DNA of 64,000 nucleotides, from assembly GCA_963971405.1 (NCBI GenBank), contig OZ020489.1:7626001-7690000 (forward strand). Reading direction: 5' to 3'. This DNA comes from Psococerastis gibbosa (taxonomy: Eukaryota; Arthropoda; Insecta; Psocodea; Psocidae). Positions 20,862 through 48,300 of the stretch are shown here, piece after piece (within the stretch, counting starts at the first letter, position 1; every line of letters begins with the position of its first letter). Under the pieces are notes generated by a model, which saw only the letters and a list, made by a program, of their open reading frames with translations, was not told where the DNA came from and made no database searches. A program made the position numbers and the translations under genes.

Positions 20862-21025
20862 CAAACGCCCATTCCACATACGTCAATCGTCAATGAAAAA
20901 TTGAAAAATGACGTTTTAGCAGACATTAAAGACATACTAAAAATTCTGCTACCACGTCAATTTACGTCATTTTGACGTCATTTTTCAATTTTTCATTGAC
21001 GATTGACGTATGTGGAATGGGCGCC
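20862..21025. mobile_element. Hairpin MITE inserted in the LINE relic
   Basis: Arms CGCCCATTCCACATACGTCA and complement, loop with GCTACCACGTCA. Flanked by TTA on both sides (20859-20861, 21026-21028). Removing the element and one TTA restores a continuous reading frame across the relic, an internal proof of the 3-bp duplication. Confidence 0.85.
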
Positions 21026-21220
21026 TTACAAGCGCACCTTCACCAGATCGGGGTTGTCGGACACAGGGACACTTGTCCCCTTTGCATCTCTGTAAGAATG
21101 GACGGTCTGCACCTACAGGATTGAGCAGCCCTCTTTAACTACCAGGACAGAAACCTTATGCGTCTTTACTGGGAGGCTCATCGGCGAATGGCAGAGATGC
21201 CAAGAGCTGGCATTGGATAA

Positions 21221-21629
21221 AGAAAAGTAAGTAAAATAAGTATATTTAATAAATACATTTAGAATAAGATCTAAGTTAAGATAACTGCTGTTTTTTGTTT
21301 TGTTAACCATGTACTGTATTTTGGACATGGGTGAGGCAGATTTATATAGTCTTTATAGTCGAATAGGGTGGATTCTAATATATAACATTATTGTTCATGT
21401 GTATGTACTCAATTGCTGAAGTTGTTTACTATATCAAATGCCCGATTCTACCAACTGCCCCATTACTTATACCCACAACTTATATCGAGGTCAAATCGTG
21501 TTTTATGGTGGGCTATAGTGCCGTTTTTGTTGAATTTTTCACTTTCTTCACTACTCTACTCTCTACTCTACTACCCCAACCACTGGCGGATTAATTTCCT
21601 CCCCTATACCACCCACGAATAGTCTAATT
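21221..21629. other. Spacer
   Basis: Nothing supported beyond a hAT-like end motif ACTGGCGGATTAATTT at 21583-21598. Confidence 0.35.
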
Positions 21630-21915
21630 ACACCAGCGATATTAAAATAGAATACAACGCGCACAAGCATAAGTTAAGCATTGCCTATAGCGGGCAAACG
21701 TAGGGGGAAATATGACCAAGTTGTGGGGTTGCAAACAAAAAAAAGTATCGGATCATGAAAAACAAAAGAACAGGCAGGGCTGACAACAGAAACGCAGGCG
21801 CAGAAGATCTGCGCACTTGACTTTGGGTGGCAACTATGTGAATCGATAACATTCTAAATATCTTAATTTTGACTATATTTGGCTCATGGTGAGTACCACC
21901 CGCTTACACTCAGTC
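21630..21915 (+). repeat. Dispersed repeat R4
   Basis: Same family as 6024-6195 (inverted) and 42636-42842: GCGGGCAAACGTAGGGGGAA, TTGCAAAC, GGCGCAGAAGATCTGCGCAC, CCACCCGCTTACA. It ends 67 bp from the last located phosphatase exon. Confidence 0.6.
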
Positions 21916-21981
21916 ACAACCGCGGAATCATTAGTTGACTGAGCCAAGGATGGTCTTCTTGCTAGCCTGAATTTTACTTAC

Positions 21982-36574
<14,593 letters not shown>

Positions 36575-36804
36575 CGCTGAGCAAATCCTTTACTGCTTAC
36601 ACAATTTCTCAGCATGGCAGCCACAAAACATCGAAAAACTAAATTTTCCTTAATCTGAAAGAATAATGTTGTTTGTAGCTTTTATGACTTGTCACATAAC
36701 ACCCGACTAATCCTTTTTTAAACAAAATCTAATTTCCCGCAAAAGTAGACCAATCGTAATGCTATTAATTAGGTCACATTCCTAAGATGAAATGTTCCTC
36801 TACA

Positions 36805-37005
36805 TTTTTTTATATTATATTTACAACCCAAGGGTCATTACACCATCAACAGAGTTACAGAATTAGTTAAGTTACACACTGAACTGCACTTTACTGTGAC
36901 GCGTACCGCGTGAGGGACAACACTCTTTCGGGACAGAGTTCTATGTGGTACTGCGTACAGGCGCCGCCAAACAGGGGGCAGATGCAGCTCGCGTCGGCCT
37001 CTACA
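36805..37005 (-). pseudogene. LINE-C 3' end, truncated copy
   Basis: Matches the 3' part of 43530-44165 (GGGTCATTACACCAT, CACTTTACTGTGACGCG, CGTACCGCGTGAGGG, CAGATGCAGCTCGCGTCGG). Only the last coding residues and 3' UTR are present. Confidence 0.75.
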
Positions 37006-38534
37006 TTTTATATGTTAGTATGTAACCTTCACTAGTAACAACGCCGATTGGCCAGTAATGGTACTCTTTCCACACCGGACACCCTCGCTATCCTCTTTTT
37101 ATACAACTCAAGCTCCATAATAGTGGCCAGATGGTATTAGTGACGATCACGTAGCTCTACAATTGATAGGCTACTCCCCGTAAAATTTGATTTTTAACAC
37201 TTACTAGCTATAGCAGCTTACCATCACTTTAATCACAATAAATTTCAATTGCAATACCTCACTCAGTTCAGTTCTTAAGCCATTTTTAAGGTTTGCTGGT
37301 CTTCCTTAAAGGTCTTCACCATAAAATATCCTTGTTCTTAAAACTGTACACCTGGCAAATTTCCAACATACTTATTTATGGCCTTAGACTTGAAGACCAA
37401 CTATAGAGCTTACTGATACTACAGGCTATATACATCGGCTTATCGCACAGTAATAAACCACAACTCTGTTGAATCGTTTGTAATCAAATCTAATGTATGC
37501 AAATTACATTTCGAATAATGCCAAATAAATCAATACACAATAATCTGCATTCTTCTCGTTTTATGATAACATGTAGGTTAAATTAAGTAAACACTACACA
37601 CAAGGTACGATAAACACCCTTTATATAAATTTGATTATTTTCCTACATGCAGACAATTAAAAGATCTGAAGAGTTTGTCAGTTGAATTACAAGGTTAAAA
37701 CAAATTACCTCGCATCCAAAAACTATAAATACTACAATTCAATGTTTCTTAGATTAAAAAATAAACATTTACAGCAGTACAGTTAGCCCAAAGTAGACCG
37801 TCAACAAAGAGTTTTTTCCATTGTTATTACGGTTCTTCAATACTTACCGGTTAGAAAATTTTGATGAATTACTGCATGATTATCTCGGCTCCTTTTTACC
37901 TTATTACTATAAGAATAATTTGAAGAGGTGTAATAAAGACTTTACTTTTTCTAAAACACCGCTACTCGCTCGATTATTGCTATTTGCTTGAGGCACTCGA
38001 GGCCTCTAGCGGTCGTCAGGTCAGCTGTAAAAGTACGTGGTAGCAGACAATTCAAAAGTTATGGCGGAAATATTTATTTCTTCAAATCTGTTTAATTTGT
38101 ATTCATTTTATTATTCAGATTACTAGTACGTTTATTTTATGATACTACTTCATTTATTATAAATCAGGTGAAGATATGAGAAATGAGACTTCATCACTCC
38201 TTACTACCTCTCAAGGCCATAGTGGCAACGTTATGATTGTAGGGTCCCGTTTAATTCTATAGGACAGGCTGGTGTTCTCTGTCATTGATTCTAGTGCAGA
38301 GTAGTTGACCAAAAACCATTTAATTTTGTCTGCTGTTCACTGCGTCTAAATTTTATTTCCCTCTAACAATGCAATAGGCGCAGTATTTTTTAATACTGAA
38401 TCATTAGTTAGAGGCTCGTAACATTTATGAATAATATAAAAAACCGCTATCTACTTAATGTAGCTAGAAATGAGCAGTAAGTTTTATTCTAAAAACAGAA
38501 ACAGGAAATTAAAAACAATTTATGTTATAGATAA
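37006..38534. other. Spacer upstream of Ptpmeg
   Basis: AT-rich with no gene seen. 38031-38060 (TACGTGGTAGCAGACAATTCAAAAG) is an orphan subterminal block of the hairpin MITEs without visible ends. Confidence 0.45.
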
Positions 38535-38828
38535 ATAAATATATATTTCTGTTAAATTAAACAACTGAAGTAATCAACAAGTAATTGAAAAGAAAGAATA
38601 AGGTAACATCGTCAAAATGAGGTAGTCCTGTCATTGTGCTAGGGCCTCAGTGACAGTGTAGAAAGCTTTCTCTAAGAGATGGTTTCTAAGCAATTAAGAG
38701 AAGTTAGTAGCATTTCTCGCCGCTCTCAGTTCAATTGGGAGTTTTCTAAGGTAGGCGAAACCTTGTAGTATCAGGATCCAGTCGCTCACACTTGGCTGTG
38801 CGTGGCGCTGGCTTTACAAGGTCTCCCC
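38535..38828 (+). repeat. Dispersed repeat R5, long form
   Basis: Same ends as 20585-20715 plus about 155 bp of middle (AAGCAATTAAGAGAAG to CAGTCGCTCACACTTGG). Non-coding. Confidence 0.6.
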
Positions 38829-39170
38829 GTTGCCTCGTGTTGTAGGTGTGTTCCCGTATATATTTCCCGTATCACTGCTGATGTTGACTTTGTATCATCT
38901 GTCCCTATATTTGCTTAAGGTCACTCCCACAATGTGCCGAGCAGGAAAGTGGAATCCGACACTAAAAGTTTTCTATGAAAGCCTGCTGTAAGCATTGCAT
39001 GTTACAAGACAATGTCTAGTGATACCTGCATTTAAACGATATAAGAGCATAAATATACACTATAAATATTGCAGTCACCTTTTTAAACTGTTTCTTACAT
39101 CCAGTAAAACAGTAATTTGCCTTCTTTTTTTAAATAAGTATAAGCTAATGGAAGTTTCGGCATTTCGGCG

Positions 39171-39386
39171 CTACAACTTATTACTAATAGTTTTCTGCGG
39201 CTCCAGGAATTTCGAAAGGTTATTCCAAGCTATGTCTACTTGGGAGGCGGTGAACTCATAGGCGTACAATGAACAGAAGACAACGTTTGCAATGGCGATT
39301 TGCTCCGAATTTGAGGGCTGTGCATTCACTCGTGCCAGAGCTGCTTTTTCATCTAAGTTGTTTCGTTTCATAATCCTTTGAACAGC
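39171..39386 (-). CDS. Coasy: CoA synthase last exon
   Basis: AVQRIMKRNNLDEKAALARV to VDIAWNNLSKFLE, stop TAG; acceptor atttttag. Confidence 0.93.
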   Translation of the reverse strand, partial: AVQRIMKRNNLDEKAALARVNAQPSNSEQIAIANVVFCSLYAYEFTASQVDIAWNNLSKFLEPQKTISNKL

Positions 39387-42300
39387 CTAAAAATAATGAA
39401 TTAAGAATATTAAGGTATTTTTATGGCTATGAGATTATTTTTTTTGTACTAGGCTTTTTATGGACGTCGAGGCTCATTGAGCATCGCACTATGCCGACAA
39501 CTAATTCATTCACATTTGGAAAATTTTACTATTTTTTCCGCTTATGTTCATTATTATTATTTTTTGCCCCCAAAAGGGTAAGGGAATAACATTTACGGAA
39601 ATTAAATATAAGATAAATTCATAAGAAGGCGTGAATATTACAACTTTTTACTTAATATACGAACCGATAATATACTCTTATTGCAATTAAAAGAAAAACC
39701 AATCGGAGCCCGCTAGCCGCGTTTTCCCCTACCTGAGAATGTAAGGTACATATGTACTTAGGGTGGTTGCCAATAGTCAGACATAAAACCGGGAGAAAGA
39801 GCCGAGATGCATTATATCTCGTGTAAATTTTAAAAAATCCATTTTATCTAGTGCATTTTTTATTAGATTAGTAAGTTTTACAAATACTCTTTTCACTTCT
39901 TATTATTTTCTGGTAAATTTTCAGTATTTAAAAAATTAGTAAATCAAAAAACATGCTAGTTATGTTTATATTGTCTGAACCGGGACATTTAAGGAAGAAA
40001 CCGAGATAGAGAGATCAAACACAGTGACAGTCCCGGAAAACCGGGATGAATGGCAACCCTATACATACTAATTAAAAAACTTTCTTTTAAAAGTCTCAAA
40101 CCTCACTCATGCAAACCGCATACGTCCAGTCATCTACCCATTGGATTAAGCATTAACACATACCTCTTGAGGTGGAATGATGGAAGTCCAAACTTGGTGA
40201 ACTGTATTGTGCCAACCAGCTCTGAGCAAAACAGCCGCCTCTAACACAACTACTTCCACGTCTTCTTCGCGGTAAAGTCGGTTCGCTTCATTCAAACTTG
40301 CTTCCAAGATGGCGGGCCAAAGTAAATTATTCAACTTTTCCATCTCGTCCTAAAAATTTCAAGACTACTCAAAGCGGGTTAAACATGTCGAAGCTGAGGG
40401 AAAAATAAGACGAGGACGGCATAGGCTAGCGGTAGAAGCGAAAGATTGTAGGAGCAACTGCGGCCGAAGCACAGAATCGCAAGGAGTGGAAGGGAACATA
40501 TCGCATCGCTGATCCCACCTAGGGATAAAAGCGAGAAAAAAGTAAAAGTCAGTCAAAGTGACGCTTTATTGAAATTAATACTTACAGACAATACTGTACA
40601 ACAGGGCTACTCACCATCTTATGTTAATGTGGGAAAATCCAATTCAAACAGAAATTTGAAACAAAAAGTAAATAAACAAATATTGTAGAAGAAATTTAAA
40701 GGGTCGCAAGGGGCGAGCTAAATGGATTGGAGCACCCCGAACAGTTTATTGTCGCACCAACTGAACAGGAGAGGAAGCAAATGCTCAACATGAGGTGGGG
40801 AGATGATGTGCGGAAGGAGGTCGCTTGGCCAGTTTATTTAAGTATACAATTACTTTTTCCCCATCTGTCTGTTGACTAAGTGAACCAACAGCATTGGAGG
40901 CCCAAAGACTACAACGATAATAAAATAGAATAGATCGTGCGTAACCATAAGCAAAGCATTGGCGATTACAGGTAGTCTGCCTTTTACTTAGGCCCCCGCC
41001 GGCCCCATTAATTTTTTATTTTTACAGTTCTCTCTCTTGCAGCTACGCTCAAACCTGCTAACGAACGAACTTGCGTACAAGACTAACTCTGACTCCCCCA
41101 AGTACGGTATACTACGCCTTTGCTAGTTGCCGTACTGCTTCGTTTCCTTCCTGCCCCATACTCCACCCTATCCACTTTCCTCCAAAAACCATAAGTAATG
41201 AACGTTTTATTTCAGCATCTACAGGACTTCACCTGATGTGAGATCGGATTGGGGTTTAGTTCGGGTCTGCTGAGTGGCCTCGCGAGCGGTTCAACGCACA
41301 GTTAATCACCCACTACCTGGATGCTACCCCGAATCATACATGCAAAGGGCAATGGCAGTGATGAAATGGGGCAAGTAAGTAAGTAAGTAAGTAAGTAAGT
41401 ATTTATTAATCAAAAAACGCAATACAATTAATAAATATCCAGAGGCCACACTATGTGCACCCTGTGAAGGGGACTTGCGTCGTGGCCCTTATAACTATTA
41501 CAAACAAAAAAATTACATATTACATTAGGTACATAACAAATAATTATAAATAATGGTCTAAAACACTTACAAATCTTAGAATATTTTATTTTTGTTATAT
41601 TATTTTATTTTAACATTATCGCTTCAAAATATCTTTAAGTTCAGTAAAAGCATATTATAAATATTTTTTTTTGTGACTGTTCTAAATTTTAAAAAACTGT
41701 CTGTATAATACCGTACTTTAATTTCCTTAGGCAAAGCATTAAAAACCTTGACGGCTCTGAAATTTGGCGATTGTTTAAAGTGCTCAACGAAAGGACGCTC
41801 TGTTTTCAAGTTATTGGCTAAGCTGTGTCTGGCATGAATGGCATGAGTGGAACTCTCACTATTTATTTGGGAATTTTTTAAAGTCAATAGCAGATTAACG
41901 CAATAAAAATGCAAAAAATGAGGCACCTTAAAATCTTCATAAATTTTAGTCGTCGGGGTTCTACGAGGCATAAATAAAGATATTTTTATTAATGAGTTCA
42001 TAGCTACACGGATTTGTTTGATATAAGAATCCAGGGCTCCACCCCAAGCAGCCACGGCATACTGCGCTATGGACTGTGGTATTCCAAAATAAACCTGTCT
42101 CATTAATGTCATTGACAAGATATTTCTCAATTCAACAAACTTATATATAGTCGTTCGAAGGCGGCTTACAGATTGCTGTATTTGTAGGTGCCATTTTAAG
42201 TTTTCATCAATTAGTACCCCCAGATATTTTATTTACGTAACATTTCTAACTAAAAAACAATTATTACATCCATACAAATTATCACAGTTAAAGTCAATAT

Positions 42301-45300
42301 TATCACAGTTCAAACAATTTTCACAGAGTATTTTAAGTATTTTATTTATGGGTTGACCAGATTTAGAAAGAGAAAAAGTCATGTAATAGGTTTTGTCATA
42401 GTTTAATGACAACTTATTAAATTTAAGCCAATTCTGAACGTGGTTAAAAGCAAGTTGAGCTTTCGTAAAGGTATCTTCCCAGTCATCACCTGATACTAAA
42501 ATGGCACTATCATCGGCATAACTAATAATATGACCATCAATTTGGGCATCACAAAATTCATTTTCAAAAACTAAAAACTGTAAAGGCACAGGTGCTTGGT
42601 TTGCAAGTTTCCACTTTCCGCAGAAAAAAAAAACAATAGCGGGCAAGCGTTGGGGGAAATTTCAAAGGAATAATTTTCAAGTTGTAGGACTGCAACATAA
42701 AAAATCAGAAAATGAAAAACAAAGGAACAATTCAATACACAGGGTAGACAACAGATTCCAAGCTCGGTAAGTTCTACGCACTTAGCCTTAATAGCTTGAA
42801 TGACTTTATAGGGCTCATGACGGGAACCACCCGCTTACAGTGGGAAGCAACGTTTTGCGGTTTCATTGCATGCGCAATTCAAAATAATCATTTTGGCGGG
42901 AAATATAAGTTAGTTTTAACTCTATCTTACCTTTGAATTAAATACAATAGATCCCAGCGTCCGCCGATCAATTTCTCCGTCAGGTCCAACTATCTGATTT
43001 CCAAATATTTTAACAAGAACGTCGTAGGTACGGGTACCTTTCATGTATAGCTTATGGGCCACTTTATCACAATCCACTAAACCTGCGCCATTTCTTCTCA
43101 AGTTTTCTGCTATATTGGACTTTCCGCTAGCAATCCCACCAGTCAATCCTATTAGGTATGGTCTGTCAGGTAGCTTAGGGTTTAACTGAAACAATAAAGA
43201 GTAGGTTACTTATTCAGGTTCATACGTGGACACATTCAACAATTTCAGGACATGAGGCGTATATAGGTACAAACTTTCAATAAATTTGGCAATGTCATTT
43301 AGCAGCTATGCCATATCTGATAGAGTTGCTAGCAGGGCCAAAGAAAACGATTACAGGTCGACAGGGAAGACGGCCTCAACGATCTAAGAGTAAGCGGCTG
43401 GGTCAAGGGCATCCACAGGGGGCCGGGCAGATGCTTCCCCCCCCCCCCCCTGTAGAACATTGAGCAGTAACATGCCACTGCCAGGGGGAAAAGACAAAAA
43501 AACGGGTCTTACTGTAATTTTTATTTTATTTTATTATATTATATTTACAACCAAAGGGTCATTACACCATTAACAGAGTTACAGAATTAGTTAAGTTACA
43601 CACTGCACTGCACTTTACTGTGACGCGTACCGCGTGAGGGGCAACACTCTTTCGGGACAGAGTTCTATGAGGCGCCGCCACACAGGGTGCAGATGCAGCT
43701 CGCGTCGGCCTCATGGTAGCCAGTTCGATTACAAATTTTGTTATGGAATCCATGTATCGCCATTCTCGTGAGAACGTGTCGGTTTGGTTGGTTACAGGAA
43801 GTCCATGTGTTCCAATATATAATGGCGTCATTCCCGTATAATTCGGGGTTGATATGGCTTGCCTTCTCTCTCCTATCCCTCAGGAACTGCGCTACTACAG
43901 CTGACGAGGGCAGGTCTAGTGAGTCCTGTAGATCCTCGATAAAGAATTTCTCCCGTGCCATCACATAAACCAGGCGGCTCTTTGTGTATTTGGAAACGTA
44001 GAGAACCCTCTTTAGGAAGGTGGACTTAACTTTTTCGAGGACCGTGAGGTTATTCACTGTTAGGTATTCCCAGATATTCTTACTTCTTATAATGAGCCTA
44101 AATAAGAAACATGTACCTAATAGAAATGCGAAAATTATAGAAAATGTATTGCAAAAATGATCCATAAACCCCAGAAAAAATTTACTTACTTAGTCTAATA
44201 CTTAACGCTAGGTTTAAGTTAGTAAGATGTTTAGTTCGGAGGGGCGAACGAGTATCAGTAAAAGGATTTGCCTCACCCAGCCTGCCCTCCCCGTCTAGAG
44301 AGAAACCAGCGGGCGTCCTAGGGCTGGGTGCCGAGGGCGCTAGATATGGGTGGATGGAGGAGACTCATGAAAGAAGACAAGGGCAGAAAAGCCGATGGGA
44401 AGGGTGTAAAGTTTGCCGCACTTACTTGGGGAGGCCGTAAGGTAGTACCTAGTAGCCTTCGTCTCTGGTTGCTAGAACTGATTTTGTCTTCATCAGCCAT
44501 TCCTTTGTCAAAGTCAGCTACTAATGGCACGGTGTGAATGAATAGTTCTGATAAGTTGTTTTCCTTGCGAGCCTGTAAAAAAAATAAAGCTACAAATTAA
44601 CACTGTGCCGGCCGGAGCATCTGACATACGTTAACGGCCGCCAGTGTCCATTGGACTCTTATGGGATTTTGCACTGTCTTTTCACAAATCTACCCAGTCC
44701 TGATCGCCCCATCCTGCTCCGAGTGGTTCTTTTCCCAGCTGTATTAAGAACAGGGACGGATCAGCACATTGGGGGGGGGGGGGGGTTAGTTGTGGTTCAA
44801 AATAGGAAAAACATATTATGTAGTATCGATTAAATCAGAGCGTAATTTAAATTAACTTACAATAGATTTACTAAATTTGGGGGGCAGTAACCCCCTCCCC
44901 ATGTATCCATCCGTGATTAAGAACTTATGCCTTTTCCCACTTTTCCTTCCCAACTCATTTTCAAGTTTTTGGAAACCATCAGGTACGATAATATATATTA
45001 TTGGCAGACTAATAAAGAAATTGTCACGATGACGTTTCTTCCACTATTTTTAATTTCTGCTGCCAAAGATCGTACAACGCATTCGCCTCAATTTTTTCTA
45101 TTGTGGCACTATTTTCTGCGTCATCGAATATTACACTGCAGTTTGACTTTGGTAAGAGGACAACAGGCATGTAATGAAGTAAATGACTTGTGCTGATTTG
45201 GTTAAAAAATGTGGATCCGTAAGCTATGTTGAGGTCTATGACACTAAAGAAGTAAAAGATATGCCAATCTTTACACATTGTATACAGTGAAATACTGCCT

Positions 45301-48300
45301 GAAACTAAACAATCCCCCCGAACTGGCTGTTGATATATAGCAATGACGCAATGCTTTCTCCCATAAGTGTCCAATGGACACTGCCGGCCGGCAACGTATG
45401 TCAATACGGTTTCCGGAGAAACTGCTGACTAAATGCAATTTTTTTTTTCATGGGTTTAAAATATGCACATAGTTAGGAAAAGTCATGGAAAGCCAAACCG
45501 ATAAGTGAACAGCAGCTCATGTAACAGAGTTTTGAAAATCAAAAAAGAGTCCATTGGACACTGCGGCCGGCACAGAGTTAATATTGATTTAAAATTCTGA
45601 AATTTTCGTTTTATTTTTCTGTAGTGGGCTAGCAGTGGACAACCCATACAGAACTGGTTTTCAATTTTCAAATTGACAAAAACCAAGACGGGTATATGGC
45701 TACCTACTTGCTATGCGGATAGTTGACGCCACCCATAGAAACCAATAAGGTACTTTCCAAAGACATGGCTTGAAACATACAAAAAATTAGTGTTTTAGTA
45801 TAACTTGTTATGATAAGTAAAGTTAGTAAAATAATCGTTTCGAATTTTGGTCTTCCGTTTCAGTTCTGCACTAACTGCTATATTCCAAACTGGTCTGAAC
45901 AACTTTCTAAACGATCTTTTCATTAAAACCGTATAATAATTATTGTTAATCTACATAAATACCTCATTAACTTTCTGTCCGCCTTTTGCGGTCTCTTCAC
46001 TGACAACGATCATTTCAAACTCGGGGTCATGACGTGTAGGTCCGTACATGTCTGAAATAGGCACAACATCGTAGACTAGCGTTCCATCTATATCTTGCAG
46101 AAATTCAAGTACTTTTGCTATTCTCGTCTCAGTAGGTTCTATCAATTCCCATAACACCTTGCCTGGAATTTAACGACGGTTATGATTCTGACGCAGCATG
46201 ATTCCAAATCGACATAGCATATATACTAGTAGTATATTGGCGCAGATTCCACCAACGTCAATAGAGATATTAAATGTTTTTTGGCGTAATAGCAGACATT
46301 TTTAGACTGTCTAAAAATGTCTGCTATCACGTCAAAAAACATTATAAAAATATCATTATTGACGTTGGTGGAATCAACGCCATTGCACATAGTTTGTATA
46401 TTGGAAACTGGAAAATGTTTTCAGATAAGTCGGAATGGAGTTCGCAGCATGTCAAGTATCGATAGGAAGCACTGTTTCCACAAGCATAAACATAATAAAA
46501 AGAACCGGTACGAGTGAACCCGTTCATGCTTTCCTATTCATCAATTAGTGTAGGTACCAAGATAGATAATATGACCAGATCCATTGTAGTTATTTATTCA
46601 TTTAAGGACTTTTCATGGACCCATAGGTCTAGGGTTGCCATCCTCACTCTATTTCAGAGTATTGTACTCTTTTTCATGTGTGTGTACTCTACAAACTGAA
46701 AGTCATTCAGAGTACGCAAAAATACTCTTTTTCTGAAACATGTAAGAAGCAAAATATTTTTTTTTATGAAAGATCGTAAAGTTAGCAGTGGCGGGTCCAG
46801 AAAGGGGGCCATGGGGGCCCCGAGGAAAATTAGCGTACACTATAGTTAGTTTAGTTTAGCCAACGCCCGTCTGTGGCAGTAGAGCCATTTGACGCCGAGC
46901 CTCCCAGTATCTCTTTGTTAGATCAGCAGGTAGATGCTTGAGTCTGGAGCAGGTGTGTAGGTGACTTGCGACCATGGTCCCGGAGGAGCAGAGGGGACAC
47001 ACATCTGAGTCACCCCGACGAAAGAACCGGCAGAGGTGTGCCTGCAGGTAGTCGTGGCCAGTCTCGAGACGAAACCGGGCGACTGCTTCACTTCTCTCGA
47101 GGTTAGCTGGGATGTGGCCTGGAGTCGCAAGCTTTTCCCATACTTTTCCAGTGCTTAGGTTCTTGAGGATGTTTTTTGAATGTTTTGAGACAATTGTGTC
47201 AATTTGATTCCTTGCCGCCTAGAGGGTTTGGTGGATCTCCGGTTGCTCGGATTCTGCTCCTTTTTTTGCCATTTCATCTGCCTTTTCATTGCCATCGAGG
47301 CCGACGTGGCTTGGGACCCATTGAAGTCGAACATCCCATCCCGCATTGATTAGGTTAGCTATGGTGTTGCGGCAGAGAATGGTGCGATGGCAGTCCGTGC
47401 TGTTGTTGCTACTGAGGGATCGAATGGCAGCCTGAGAGTCTATTAGGAACACGACCTTGTTTGGTGTCACGTCGAGGGTTTGTATCTTCTTAGCCGCTTC
47501 GATGATTGCACACATTTCGCCATCAAAGTTGCTTGCGTTTTTTCCTACGGCAGAACTTAACTGGAAGAACTTGCAGAAGGATCCAGCACCAGCAGCATTT
47601 GTTTCGGGAATGTAGGATCCGTCAGCGTAGACATGCAGCCAGTCTTGAGATGGGTAGAGTTCGTGGATTGTTTCGATGGCACTTTTTTTTAGTTCGATGG
47701 CGCTTGTCGCTTGTTTATTAGTAGAGAGATTCGTTAGCCACAAATTAACTTTTGGGAAGTCTGAGACGACCGTGGCATAGTTTTACAGGGGTGCAGGTCT
47801 GGCTACAGGAATCTGGTATTTTCTATGAAGAGCTTCAGCGTGGTCTAGGGGGGTGATTTGGGTTTTCAGTCTCTGAGTTGCCGCTTTGTAGTTACCCCAG
47901 CGTACACTATATAAAATAGGACATTAAAAACAAAAGCCTTAGTAATTAACATGAATATGTTTTCCATGTTTAAATTATAAATTTTACTGCTGTAAAAATC
48001 ATAGCCCCACTATTTTGAACTTACCTATATTTTCAAATTTTTCCCCCGGGGGAGATCCCCGCCCCCCCCCCCCTGCTGCCAGCTATATGAATAAGTATTT
48101 AAGCATTCCTTTGTTCGCTTTAAAAAAAATCTGTGCTTCCCTGCTGTTAAAATACACAAAACCCCACTATTTTGCACTTTTCATTTTCAAACTTTTCCTC
48201 CGGGGGAGGAATTCCAGCAAATTGGGAATAAGTATTTAAGCATTCCCTTGCAAGCTTTAAAAAAATCAATACTTTCCTGCTGTTAAAATGCGTAAAATCC

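Larger units (their letters stand above)
20500..21220 (+). pseudogene. LINE RNase H/C-terminal relic, interrupted by two repeats
   Basis: GNERAEALAKEGTL (RNase H motif), then KKTIEDACCGKQWESL, then after a MITE DTCPLCISVRMDGLHL and the ending RRMAEMPRAGIG plus stop. It is interrupted by the repeat at 20585-20715 and the MITE at 20862-21025. The ending matches LINE-A (MALLPQTGVG) and the relic at 52738-53279. Confidence 0.75.

Noticed and set aside
41373..41400. Stand-alone (GTAA)n microsatellite
   Set aside because: It is the 3' tail of the adjacent CR1/L2-like LINE.
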